A stretch of DNA of 64,000 nucleotides, from positions 62,001 to 126,000 of the forward strand of contig DAIRVG010000001.1 of NCBI GenBank assembly GCA_036802945.1. Direction: 5' to 3'. Of this stretch, positions 35,519 through 42,990 are shown one piece after another; within the stretch, counting starts at the first letter, position 1, and each line of letters begins with the position of its first letter. A program made the translations under genes and the position numbers. The notes beneath the pieces were generated by a model that saw only the letters and a list, made by a program, of their open reading frames with translations, was not told the DNA's origin and made no database searches. Source of the stretch: Gp6-AA40 sp036802945 (GTDB taxonomy: Bacteria; Acidobacteriota; Vicinamibacteria; Vicinamibacterales; UBA2999).

Positions 35519-35604
35519 TCCCAGAGCCCAGCGACCCATCCGACGTCCCCTTGTGACCGAGAGGGCGGTAGCCTGTACGCCGCCCCTTCCCCCTCGCTCG
35601 ACCC

Positions 35605-36219
35605 ATGAACGCCGAATCCCAGCGCGATCTGCAGCTCCTCGAAGCTCTCGAGGAACAGTCGACTATTACCCAGCGCACGCTCGCCGCCCGCCTGGGTATC
35701 GCGCTCGGGCTGACAAACCTCTACGTCAAACGGCTCGTTCGCAAGGGATACGTCAAGTGCGTCACCGTTGCCCCGAATCGCCTCGCGTACCTCGTGACGC
35801 CTCAAGGGCTGGCCGTGAAGGCGCGGCTGACCTATGAGTTCATGAAGTACTCGCTCGATTTCTATCGGGATGTCAGGCGCCATCTCCAGCGAAGCCTGTC
35901 GTCGGGCGTCAACGGGCACCAGCGCGTCGCGGTGTACGGCACGGGAGAGGTCGCCGAGCTGGTGTTTCTGTTGCTGAAGGAGATGGGGATCGACCTGGTC
36001 GCTGTCTTCAACGACCGCTCAGGTCGCTTCCTGGGCCTTCCAGTAATCGCGATTGCCGATCACCAGGCGTCGGAGTACGACGTATTGATCGTCGCTGCCC
36101 TCGAGAAACCGGCCGCCGTGAAGAAGCGGCTGATTGCGGCCGGTGTTCCGGCTGCGAAGCTTCTGACGCTGCAGGCAACGACGAATGCCCACGCCGCCGA
36201 TACACCGACCCGTGTGTAA
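35605..36219 (+). CDS. Winged helix-turn-helix regulator fused to a Rossmann-like sensor domain
   Basis: A 204-residue protein. Residues about 8-75 form a winged helix (LLEALEEQSTITQRTLAARL, then recognition helix LYVKRLVRKGYVKC and wing). Residues about 105-195 resemble a CoA/nucleotide-binding Rossmann domain (VAVYGTGEVAELVFLLLKEM, then VFNDRSGRFLGLPVI). Similar two-domain proteins occur in polysaccharide clusters. The C-domain is reminiscent of the middle module of the protein at 2645. It probably senses a nucleotide-sugar or redox ligand and controls this locus, most directly through the palindrome in its own promoter. The CysC gene overlaps its 3' end. Confidence 0.85.
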   Translation: MNAESQRDLQLLEALEEQSTITQRTLAARLGIALGLTNLYVKRLVRKGYVKCVTVAPNRLAYLVTPQGLAVKARLTYEFMKYSLDFYRDVRRHLQRSLSSGVNGHQRVAVYGTGEVAELVFLLLKEMGIDLVAVFNDRSGRFLGLPVIAIADHQASEYDVLIVAALEKPAAVKKRLIAAGVPAAKLLTLQATTNAHAADTPTRV

Positions 36220-36763
36220 TTCGCGGGGAAGCACGATCTTCCTGACCGGGCTCCCGGCCGCGGGTAAGACAACGATTGCGGGTGCGCTCGAGCAGTGGTT
36301 CGTCGCTCGTGATCTGACGGTGACAATGCTTGATGGCGATGTCGTGCGGACGAGCCTGTCGTCGGAACTCGGCTTCTCTCGCGTGGACCGCGATCTCAAC
36401 ATCCGTCGCGTCGGATTCGTCGCCGCGGAGGTGACAAGGCACGGCGGCATCGCGATCTGCGCCTGCGTCGCGCCGTACGACGAGGCGCGCAGGGCCGTCC
36501 GCCGGACGATTGAGCAGGTTGGAGCCTTCATCCTGGTGCATGTGGCCACCCGGCTCGACACGTGCGAAGCACGGGATCCGAAAGGCCTGTATGCCAGGGC
36601 CCGTAACGGGTTGCTGCCGCATTTCACCGGCGTCACGGATCCCTACGAGTCTCCGACTGACGCCGACGTCGTAATCGACACCGACAAGCTCTCTGTTGAC
36701 GCTGCGGTGCTCGAGATAGTGAACAGCCTGCGTGAGCGGGCAACCGGAATGGTATGGCCATAG
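36185..36763 (+). CDS. cysC: Adenylylsulfate (APS) kinase
   Basis: 192 residues from ATG 36185, which overlaps the regulator by 35 bases. An in-frame GTG at 36212 gives 183 residues and may be the real start. The P-loop is GLPAAGKTTIA near residue 22, followed by LDGDVVRTSL, NIRRVGFVAAEVTRHG, CEARDPKGLYARAR and FTGVTDPYESP, all hallmarks of CysC. It phosphorylates APS to PAPS, the universal sulfate donor. No ATP sulfurylase is in the window, so APS must come from elsewhere. A sulfotransferase is encoded two genes later, so sulfation of the glycan is the likely purpose. Confidence 0.93.
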   Translation: MPTPPIHRPVCNSRGSTIFLTGLPAAGKTTIAGALEQWFVARDLTVTMLDGDVVRTSLSSELGFSRVDRDLNIRRVGFVAAEVTRHGGIAICACVAPYDEARRAVRRTIEQVGAFILVHVATRLDTCEARDPKGLYARARNGLLPHFTGVTDPYESPTDADVVIDTDKLSVDAAVLEIVNSLRERATGMVWP

Positions 36764-37905
36764 GACGAATCGTTGATGCCACCCTGCGGCGGACCGGTGT
36801 GCTGGGTCGCCTGCAGCAGGTGTGGCGCCGTGACCTCGAGCGGGCCTCGACGAAGGACCGCCGCGATTCACAGCGGGCGATGAAGCGGCTCGACGACCTC
36901 GCGAAAGGCATCACCGAGGAGCAGCGTGCCGGCGATACGCGCCTGCGAGCCATCGAGCGACGACTGGAGGAGGCGGAGCGTGCCGCCGCCGTGGTGACCG
37001 ACGCGCGCATATCGGCGATCGAAAAAGGCGTCGCCCAGCTCGCGCTCGTATCCCAGACCAACGATCGCCAGGCTCACCTCGTGGCCCAGTGGACGTCGCG
37101 ATTCGACCCGCGGGATATCTGTGCGCACGTTGCGCGCGCGGTGTCCACCGCTCCGCTGGAGGCGGCGCCGTGCGCGCACCTGGCGATCGAGGGGCTGTTC
37201 CCCGCCGATTTCTACGAGCTCCTGATCGAGAGCCTCCCGACGCCCCAGTTCTTCCCGTCGCGCGACCCGATCAAAATGAATCTGCGGCCCGCGAATTTCA
37301 AGGTAGTGCCCTCGCTCACGCGGCTGGTGTGGGAGTTCATCGATGCCGACGTCACGCGGACGATTGCCGAAGCCGCGCTGCAGCGGCTGACTCCTTTCAT
37401 TCACGCGCGCTATCGCGCGATGTTCGGCGAGGAGGGGGCGGATACCGTCCTCGCGCTGCCGCATCGTGCGTTTGGCGGGCGGCTGATGTTGCGGCGTCCC
37501 GGCTATTCGCAGAAGCCCCACCTCGATCCCAAGAGAGCGTCCGCGACTGTCCTTATCTACGGAGCCAGACCCGGCGACCCTGAGGCCGTCGGGACGGCGT
37601 TGTATGCGCTGGCCAGCCCTGTCGTGCCGGTCGGCACCAGCACCTTCTATCCCCAGGACCATGGCATCGCGTGCACGCCGGTCGCACACGTTCCGTTCCG
37701 TCCGAATACGGCGGTCGTATTCGTGAACGCGGAAGGTGCGCACGGCGCGGAAATTCCGAAGGACGTTGCGTCGGACGATCTGCGTCGATACGCGTTCATG
37801 CACTACATAGGGCCGGACGTGCCCCAGCTGCTCGAGTTCGTCTCGACCCTGCCTCCCGCCGATCAGCAGGGATGGCTTGGCCTCGCCGGGTGGGTCGACG
37901 AATGA
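36754..37905 (+). CDS. 2-oxoglutarate/Fe(II)-dependent oxygenase-like protein, paralogue B
   Basis: 383 residues, starting ATG 36754 inside the cysC 3' end. Residues about 20-110 form a charged coiled coil. The oxygenase domain has QKPHLDPK (His256, Asp258), VVFVNAEGAHGAEIP (His330) and a C-terminal RRYAFMHYIGPD block in which the 2-oxoglutarate-binding Arg of paralogue A is replaced or shifted. It is homologous to the protein at 34259 in both domains, so they are ancient duplicates that flank the regulator and cysC. ATGA overlap at 37902 couples it to the sulfotransferase. Substrate unknown. Confidence 0.78.
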   Translation: MAIGRIVDATLRRTGVLGRLQQVWRRDLERASTKDRRDSQRAMKRLDDLAKGITEEQRAGDTRLRAIERRLEEAERAAAVVTDARISAIEKGVAQLALVSQTNDRQAHLVAQWTSRFDPRDICAHVARAVSTAPLEAAPCAHLAIEGLFPADFYELLIESLPTPQFFPSRDPIKMNLRPANFKVVPSLTRLVWEFIDADVTRTIAEAALQRLTPFIHARYRAMFGEEGADTVLALPHRAFGGRLMLRRPGYSQKPHLDPKRASATVLIYGARPGDPEAVGTALYALASPVVPVGTSTFYPQDHGIACTPVAHVPFRPNTAVVFVNAEGAHGAEIPKDVASDDLRRYAFMHYIGPDVPQLLEFVSTLPPADQQGWLGLAGWVDE

Positions 37906-38843
37906 CGCATTTCCTCATCGTGTCGCTCTCGCGCAGTGGTGGGAAGCTGCTTCGGATGCTCCTTGACGGTCATCCGAGCCTGAACGCGATCCCCTTCGAA
38001 CACTGGAACCGATCGTCAAAGGGGGACTTCCCCGCGCGTCGTATCGACGCGTTCGCGCGGTTGTCGCTCGACCAGAAACTTGCGACGGCCGGTGCGCCGC
38101 ATGTCGAGCGTAAGTTGCGCCGCTTTCATCCTGACTCACAGGTCGTGGACATCATGAGTCGATGGCGGGCGGCGAGCGTGGATGCGCAAACGCTCGCGGC
38201 GATGTACGAACGCTTCGCGACGAACTATTTCGCTGCTATCGGGAAGGATCCCGCGCGAATCGTTGTGAACCACTGCGGCAGCCTGTGCCGGTTGTCGCGT
38301 GAGCAGCTCGATGCGCTGTACGGGGAGGGACGCCACTTGCTGACGATCCGGGACCCGCGCGCCGTCTTTGCCTCGATGGAGGCGATGCTGTACCGGAAGT
38401 TCACGATCAAGCACGTCCAGAAGAGGAAGGTGTCGGAGACGATGCTCGAGCGGCACATTCAGAAGCTCGAGCTGATTGATGGCGTATCGACGTACGTGCG
38501 CGAGTTCTGTGCCGACTATCGCCACATGATGTCGCACCACGCCGCGCGTGCCGACGTGGTTCGCATACGCTTCGAGGATCTGGTGACCTCGCCGGAGGCG
38601 GTCACGAAGCAGCTCGCCGCGCAGCTGGCAATCCCCTGGGACAAGTCTCTGTTGAAGCCAACGGAGTTTGGCGTGGCCCGTGCGGCGAACTCGTCCTTCG
38701 GCCGCCAGGGCGTCGGGATTCACAGCCGTGCCGCTGACGACTGGGTCACGCGCCTTTCGCCAGCGACACGCCGGTACCTCGAGGAAAATCTGGAAGGCGA
38801 GATGGCCGCGCTCGGTTATCAGCCCCTGGCGGCGCAGGTATAG
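37902..38843 (+). CDS. Sulfotransferase family protein
   Basis: 313 residues, opening MTHFLIVSLSRSGGKLLRML. The 5'-phosphosulfate loop is LSRSGGKLLRMLLDGHP (about residues 7-23), and the 3'-phosphate site is IRDPRAVFASM near residue 150, as in PAPS-dependent sulfotransferases. RFEDLVTSPEAVTKQLA near 225 is another family block. Acting with CysC (two genes upstream) it would transfer sulfate from PAPS to a glycan hydroxyl or amine. The acceptor is not known. A longer in-frame start at 37671 is rejected because it overlaps the oxygenase gene by 235 bases. Confidence 0.88.
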   Translation: MTHFLIVSLSRSGGKLLRMLLDGHPSLNAIPFEHWNRSSKGDFPARRIDAFARLSLDQKLATAGAPHVERKLRRFHPDSQVVDIMSRWRAASVDAQTLAAMYERFATNYFAAIGKDPARIVVNHCGSLCRLSREQLDALYGEGRHLLTIRDPRAVFASMEAMLYRKFTIKHVQKRKVSETMLERHIQKLELIDGVSTYVREFCADYRHMMSHHAARADVVRIRFEDLVTSPEAVTKQLAAQLAIPWDKSLLKPTEFGVARAANSSFGRQGVGIHSRAADDWVTRLSPATRRYLEENLEGEMAALGYQPLAAQV

Positions 38844-38870
38844 GTCCTCGGCGCCAGCGGCGCGCGAAAC

Positions 38871-40025
38871 GTGAACACACCTCCGGCCGCGCCACGAATC
38901 GTCCTCGGGATGACGCTGCACAACAACGCGCGTCACCTGCGCGAAGCTGCCACGTCTCTCCTTGCCCAGACACGCACCGATTTCGTCCTGCTGATGCTCG
39001 ATGACGCCTCGACCGACGCGACGGAAGCGATCGCACGGGAGTACGAACGGCATGACCCGCGCGTGCGCTACTTCCGGCACGAGCTCCGGCAAGGCATGGT
39101 CCGCACGTGGCGTGAGGTGGCTGAGCTGTCCTGGCGCGAATATCCCTCCGCTGAATACTTCGCCTGGACGAGTGATCACGATCGATGGGAGCCTGACTGG
39201 CTTGCCCGGCTCGCGCAGGAACTGGAGAGTCACCAGAACGTGGTGCTCGCATACCCGTTGTGCTCGTGGATCGACGACGAGGGAGAGCCCGTGGCCAAAC
39301 GGCCGCGGCAGTTCGCGACACGTGGTCTGGCTGTTCTTCGAGAAAGATGGTCCCACTTCTGCCACGACATCGTCGGAGCGGGCGACATGGTTTACGGCCT
39401 GATGCGCATCCCGGCGCTGCGTGCCGCGGGCGTCTTTCGCGTGGTCCTGCGCCCGGATCGGCTCCTCATGGCGCAGATGACCCTGCAGGGGGAGATCAGC
39501 CAGACCCAGGAGATTCTCTGGATACGCCGGCAGACGGGTACGGGCAGCGTGACGCGCCAGGGCCGGACGCTGGTTGCGACCCGGCGTCCGTGGTGGTTCT
39601 GGCTGCCTCCATGGACACAGCACGCGTTTGTGTTGTTGCGCGAGCACGGCGCGCCCAATGCCTCTCCCCGAATACCCCTCGCAACGCTGCTGTGGATGGT
39701 GGTCCTGTACCAGGCGACCTATACATGGCGGCACGTCAAGCGTGCCGGCCTTGCGCAGGGCATGGAGTCGTTCGTCAGCGGCTGCCAGTCGGTGAGGAAG
39801 AACGTCAGGCGGACGTATGGCGAGTCGCTGGTGTGGGCGCGTCTCGCTGGCCGCCACGCCGCCGGCCGGTTGCGCTGGCAGACGCGGCGCGCCCGTCACG
39901 AGTTGCCGTTGGCGACACGCGCGATGTCCGCCCGGGTTCGACGTGCCTGTCGCCACCGCGTTCGCGATGCGCTGGTCCTCACACGTCGTCTCGGTCTCCG
40001 GGGCAATTCATCTCCACGAGAATGA
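38871..40025 (+). CDS. Family 2 glycosyltransferase with basic C-terminal tail
   Basis: GTG start, 384 residues. The GT-A domain is in the first about 230 residues: IVLGMTLHNNARHLREA, LMLDDASTDATEAI, WTSDHDRWEPDW (DHDRW at the DxD position) and ERWSHFCHDIVGAGDMVYGL. The remaining about 150 residues include PWWFWLPPWTQHAF and a long Arg/His-rich tail. The domain is very close to the C-terminal half of the protein at 44711 (matching DDASxDxTE, SDHDRW and GDMVYGLMR), so it belongs to one duplicated GT type. Donor and acceptor unknown. Confidence 0.86.
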   Translation: MNTPPAAPRIVLGMTLHNNARHLREAATSLLAQTRTDFVLLMLDDASTDATEAIAREYERHDPRVRYFRHELRQGMVRTWREVAELSWREYPSAEYFAWTSDHDRWEPDWLARLAQELESHQNVVLAYPLCSWIDDEGEPVAKRPRQFATRGLAVLRERWSHFCHDIVGAGDMVYGLMRIPALRAAGVFRVVLRPDRLLMAQMTLQGEISQTQEILWIRRQTGTGSVTRQGRTLVATRRPWWFWLPPWTQHAFVLLREHGAPNASPRIPLATLLWMVVLYQATYTWRHVKRAGLAQGMESFVSGCQSVRKNVRRTYGESLVWARLAGRHAAGRLRWQTRRARHELPLATRAMSARVRRACRHRVRDALVLTRRLGLRGNSSPRE

Positions 40026-40095
40026 CGCTGCGACTGTACCGCGCCTGTCTCCCAGCACCGCGCTCGACGCAAGGCGCTGCGCGCCATTGGCACCC

Positions 40096-41262
40096 ATGAG
40101 AAAGGTCTGTGTCTTCATCGGCTCACGAGCCAACTACAGCAGCATCAAGTCGGTGATGCGCGCGGTGCAGCGACATTCGGAGCTTCACCTCCAGCTGATC
40201 GTCGGCGCGTCGGCACTGCTCGATCGATTCGGATCCGTCGTCGACGTGATCGAGGCTGACGGATTCAGGCCCGATGCCCGCGTCGCGATGATCGTGGAGG
40301 GGGAGACCCCGGCGACGATGGCGAAATCCACCGGGCTCGCACTCCTCGAGCTGCCGACAATGTTCGATCTCCTGAAGCCAGACATCGTCGTCTCGGTGGG
40401 CGACCGGTTCGAGACGATGGCGACCGCGATTGCCGCGGCGTACATGAACATTCCGGTTGCCCACACGATGGGCGGAGAGGTGACCGGCACGATCGACGAG
40501 AGCATCCGGCATGCCGTGACGAAGCTGTCGCACGTGCACTTTCCGGCCAACACGGCCGCGGCGGAACGGATCATCCGCATGGGCGAGCACCCCGATACGG
40601 TGCACCCGGTCGGCTGCCCTCGGATCGATCTTGTCAAGGAGATCGCGAGCGCCAGCGGTGGCTCGCCGCACGAAGACTGGCTGGAACGCGACGGCGTCGG
40701 CGCGCACGTCGACCTGTCGAAACCTTTCCTGCTCGTGAACCACCATCCCGTTACGACCGAATACGGTCAGGGCAAGGATCAAATCTGGGAAACGCTCTGG
40801 GCGCTGAACGAGTTGAAAATGCCGACGATCATGCTCTGGCCCAACGTCGATGCGGGCTCCGAGGACATCGCGACCGGCATGCGGACGTTTCGCGAGAAGC
40901 TGAAGCCCGACTACATCCGGTTCTACAAGAACTTCCCGATCGAAACGTACGTGCGGCTCATGATGTTGTGCGCGTGTGCCGCAGGGAACTCGAGCGCGCC
41001 CATTCGGGAGGGGGCGTTCCTCGGTGTCCCCGCGGTGAACATCGGCACGAGGCAGACGGGGCGCGATCGGGGCCCGAACGTGCGGGACGTCGGGTATTCG
41101 CGGGACGAAATTGCAGATGCCATCCGCGGACAGGTCGCGCACGGACGATTTCCATCCGATCAGTTGTACGGCGATGGACATGCCGGCGTGCGGGTGGCCG
41201 ACGTGCTCGCACACGTCCCCTTGACGGTGCAGAAGCGTCTCGTGTTCATGCAACCCGCCTGA
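40096..41262 (+). CDS. neuC: NeuC-type hydrolysing UDP-N-acetylglucosamine 2-epimerase, copy 1
   Basis: ATG 40096 gives 388 residues starting MRKVCVFIGSRANYSSIK. GDRFETMATAIAAAY, GGEVTGTIDESIRHA, HVHFPANTAAAERI, LVNHHPVTTEYG and GNSSAPIREGAFLGVPAVNIG are the UDP-GlcNAc 2-epimerase signatures, in the hydrolysing (NeuC/LegG) subgroup that releases ManNAc or a diacetamido sugar. That product is condensed by NeuB to a nonulosonic acid. The in-frame longer start at 39817 is rejected because it overlaps the GT2 gene. It shares its stop codon's A with neuA (ATGA at 41262). Confidence 0.93.
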   Translation: MRKVCVFIGSRANYSSIKSVMRAVQRHSELHLQLIVGASALLDRFGSVVDVIEADGFRPDARVAMIVEGETPATMAKSTGLALLELPTMFDLLKPDIVVSVGDRFETMATAIAAAYMNIPVAHTMGGEVTGTIDESIRHAVTKLSHVHFPANTAAAERIIRMGEHPDTVHPVGCPRIDLVKEIASASGGSPHEDWLERDGVGAHVDLSKPFLLVNHHPVTTEYGQGKDQIWETLWALNELKMPTIMLWPNVDAGSEDIATGMRTFREKLKPDYIRFYKNFPIETYVRLMMLCACAAGNSSAPIREGAFLGVPAVNIGTRQTGRDRGPNVRDVGYSRDEIADAIRGQVAHGRFPSDQLYGDGHAGVRVADVLAHVPLTVQKRLVFMQPA

Positions 41263-41966
41263 TGAAGGTCCTCGGTGTCATTCCTGCGCGCGGCGGATCG
41301 AAAGGCGTACCCGGCAAGAATCTGCGCTTCGTCGCCGGAAAGCCGTTGATCGCATACACAATCGATGCGGCTCGCGCCAGCCGTCGGTTGAGCCGAGTGG
41401 TGTTGAGCACGGACGACCCCGCGATCGCGGACGCGGGGCGGGCGCTCGGCGCCGAGGTGCCGTTCATGCGTCCCGCTGAACTTGCGTCCGACGACGCCGC
41501 CATACTGCCGGTGCTTCGCCACACGACTCACGAGATGGCGGTGCGCGGCTTCGAGGCGGATGCGGTGGTCCTGTTGCAACCGACGTCGCCGCTGCGCCGC
41601 GGCGAGCACATCGATGCCGCCATCGATCTGCTGGCGCAGACCGGTGCAGATTCAGTGGTGAGTATTGTCGAGGTGCCGCATCAGTTCAGCCCCGGATCGC
41701 TGATGCAGCTCGACGGTGATCGACTGCGGCCGGTGACGGACGGTCCACTCGTCCTGCAGCGGCAGCACAAGCCTTCCGTTTATGCGCGCAACGGTCCAGC
41801 GGTGCTTGCCGTTCGCACCGCGCAGCTCGCGCGAGGGGCGCTCTATGGGAGCGACACGCGCGCCATCGTCATGACCGCCGAAGAATCGCTCGACATCGAC
41901 GCGCCCTGGGATCTCGAGCTGCTCGAGTTCATTCTCTCGCGCCGTATGGCACGTCATGCCGGCTGA
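41262..41966 (+). CDS. neuA: Acylneuraminate (CMP-nonulosonate) cytidylyltransferase, copy 1
   Basis: ATG 41262, 234 residues. PARGGSKGVPGKNLRF is the nucleotide-binding loop, followed by VVLSTDDPAIADAG, LLQPTSPLR and SLDIDAPWDLELLE at the C-terminus, all standard NeuA/LegF motifs. It activates a nonulosonic acid with CTP for glycosyltransfer. Coupled by ATGA to neuC and overlapping the following methyltransferase by 11 bases. No neuB is adjacent. The only one in the window is 11 kb away at 52176. Confidence 0.93.
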   Translation: MKVLGVIPARGGSKGVPGKNLRFVAGKPLIAYTIDAARASRRLSRVVLSTDDPAIADAGRALGAEVPFMRPAELASDDAAILPVLRHTTHEMAVRGFEADAVVLLQPTSPLRRGEHIDAAIDLLAQTGADSVVSIVEVPHQFSPGSLMQLDGDRLRPVTDGPLVLQRQHKPSVYARNGPAVLAVRTAQLARGALYGSDTRAIVMTAEESLDIDAPWDLELLEFILSRRMARHAG

Positions 41967-42990
41967 CGCGCTCGACCAACAGGCTACGATGCAGATTCCC
42001 TATCGGCGTGTCGCGGAGTACGAGCCGGTCGACGTGACGCAATTGCGGCCCGGAAGCTCGTACCAGCAGCTGATTGCGAAGCGAACGCACCCGATCGATG
42101 AACTGGTGCGCGTGCACGGCAAGATCCCGGAGGCCTTGCTCACTCCGCGCGTGTGTCCGACGTGCGGCAGCGAGCACGAGAAACTGGAGCTCGAGAAGGA
42201 TCACATGCGGATCGTGCGGTGCACTGGGTGCGATCTCGTCTACGTCAGCCCGACGTTCGATGAAGCTCACTACAAGGCGGTGTACGCGTCGGCTGAGTAC
42301 CAGGAGATCGTGCGCGATCTCGGCGCCAGGAGCCACGAGTACCGCGTCGCGAGGTTCGGTGCCGAGCGCGTGGCGCTGATGACGCAGCATGTGCGCGGGA
42401 CGCGACCGCGGTACGTGGACGTCGGCTGCAGCACGGGGTTCGTCGTCGAGGCCGCCCGTGATGCCGGTTGGGACGCTGTCGGGATCGATCTAAACCCGTC
42501 CGCGATCGAGTTCGGTCGTGCACGCGGGCTCGACCTGCGTATCGCGGCGCTCGAGGATGCCGGCCTGGCGGCAGAGAGCTTTGACGCGGTGTCGCTTTTC
42601 GACGTGTTGGAGCATCTCCTCGATCCCGTTCGCACGCTGCGCGCCAGCATCCGCCTCCTGAAGGCCGGCGGCATCATCTTTCTCTATGTGCCGAACTACG
42701 ATTCGGCTTCACGGCTGCTCATGGGGAGCGCCGCGCACTTCATCTGGCCGACCCACCACCTGAACTACTACACGCCTGTCACGATTCGCGATCTCATGGC
42801 CCGTGAAGGGCTTGCGACGGAGTACGTCGCAACCGAGGGGCTCGACATCGTGGACTACCTCTGGTACCGCCGTGAGGTTCTCGGCAAGGGAGACGAGGGT
42901 GTGGCGGAGATTGCCGACACACTGCAGTTCCTCACGAATGCCGGCGCTTACGGCAAGAATCTTCGAGTCATCGCCCGCAAGTGCGGATGA
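41956..42990 (+). CDS. SAM-dependent methyltransferase with zinc-finger-like N-terminus
   Basis: 344 residues. Four cysteines in a CPTCGS ... CTGCDLVYVSP pattern near 60-90 form a zinc-ribbon-like module. The SAM motif is YVDVGCSTGFVVEAA near 152 and the acidic LFDVLEHLLDP near 215. The C-terminal WPTHHLNYYTP block resembles NDP-sugar C-methyltransferases and TylF/NovP relatives. The next SCB gene overlaps its stop (ATGA at 42987). Together with neuC-neuA this forms a compact four-gene run, and it may methylate a nonulosonic acid or glycan. Confidence 0.85.
   Translation: MPADALDQQATMQIPYRRVAEYEPVDVTQLRPGSSYQQLIAKRTHPIDELVRVHGKIPEALLTPRVCPTCGSEHEKLELEKDHMRIVRCTGCDLVYVSPTFDEAHYKAVYASAEYQEIVRDLGARSHEYRVARFGAERVALMTQHVRGTRPRYVDVGCSTGFVVEAARDAGWDAVGIDLNPSAIEFGRARGLDLRIAALEDAGLAAESFDAVSLFDVLEHLLDPVRTLRASIRLLKAGGIIFLYVPNYDSASRLLMGSAAHFIWPTHHLNYYTPVTIRDLMAREGLATEYVATEGLDIVDYLWYRREVLGKGDEGVAEIADTLQFLTNAGAYGKNLRVIARKCG

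Noticed and set aside
39817..40095. A longer in-frame start for the first NeuC
   Set aside because: It would overlap the GT2 gene by 209 bases and add about 93 residues absent from the NeuC family. The family start aligns at 40096.
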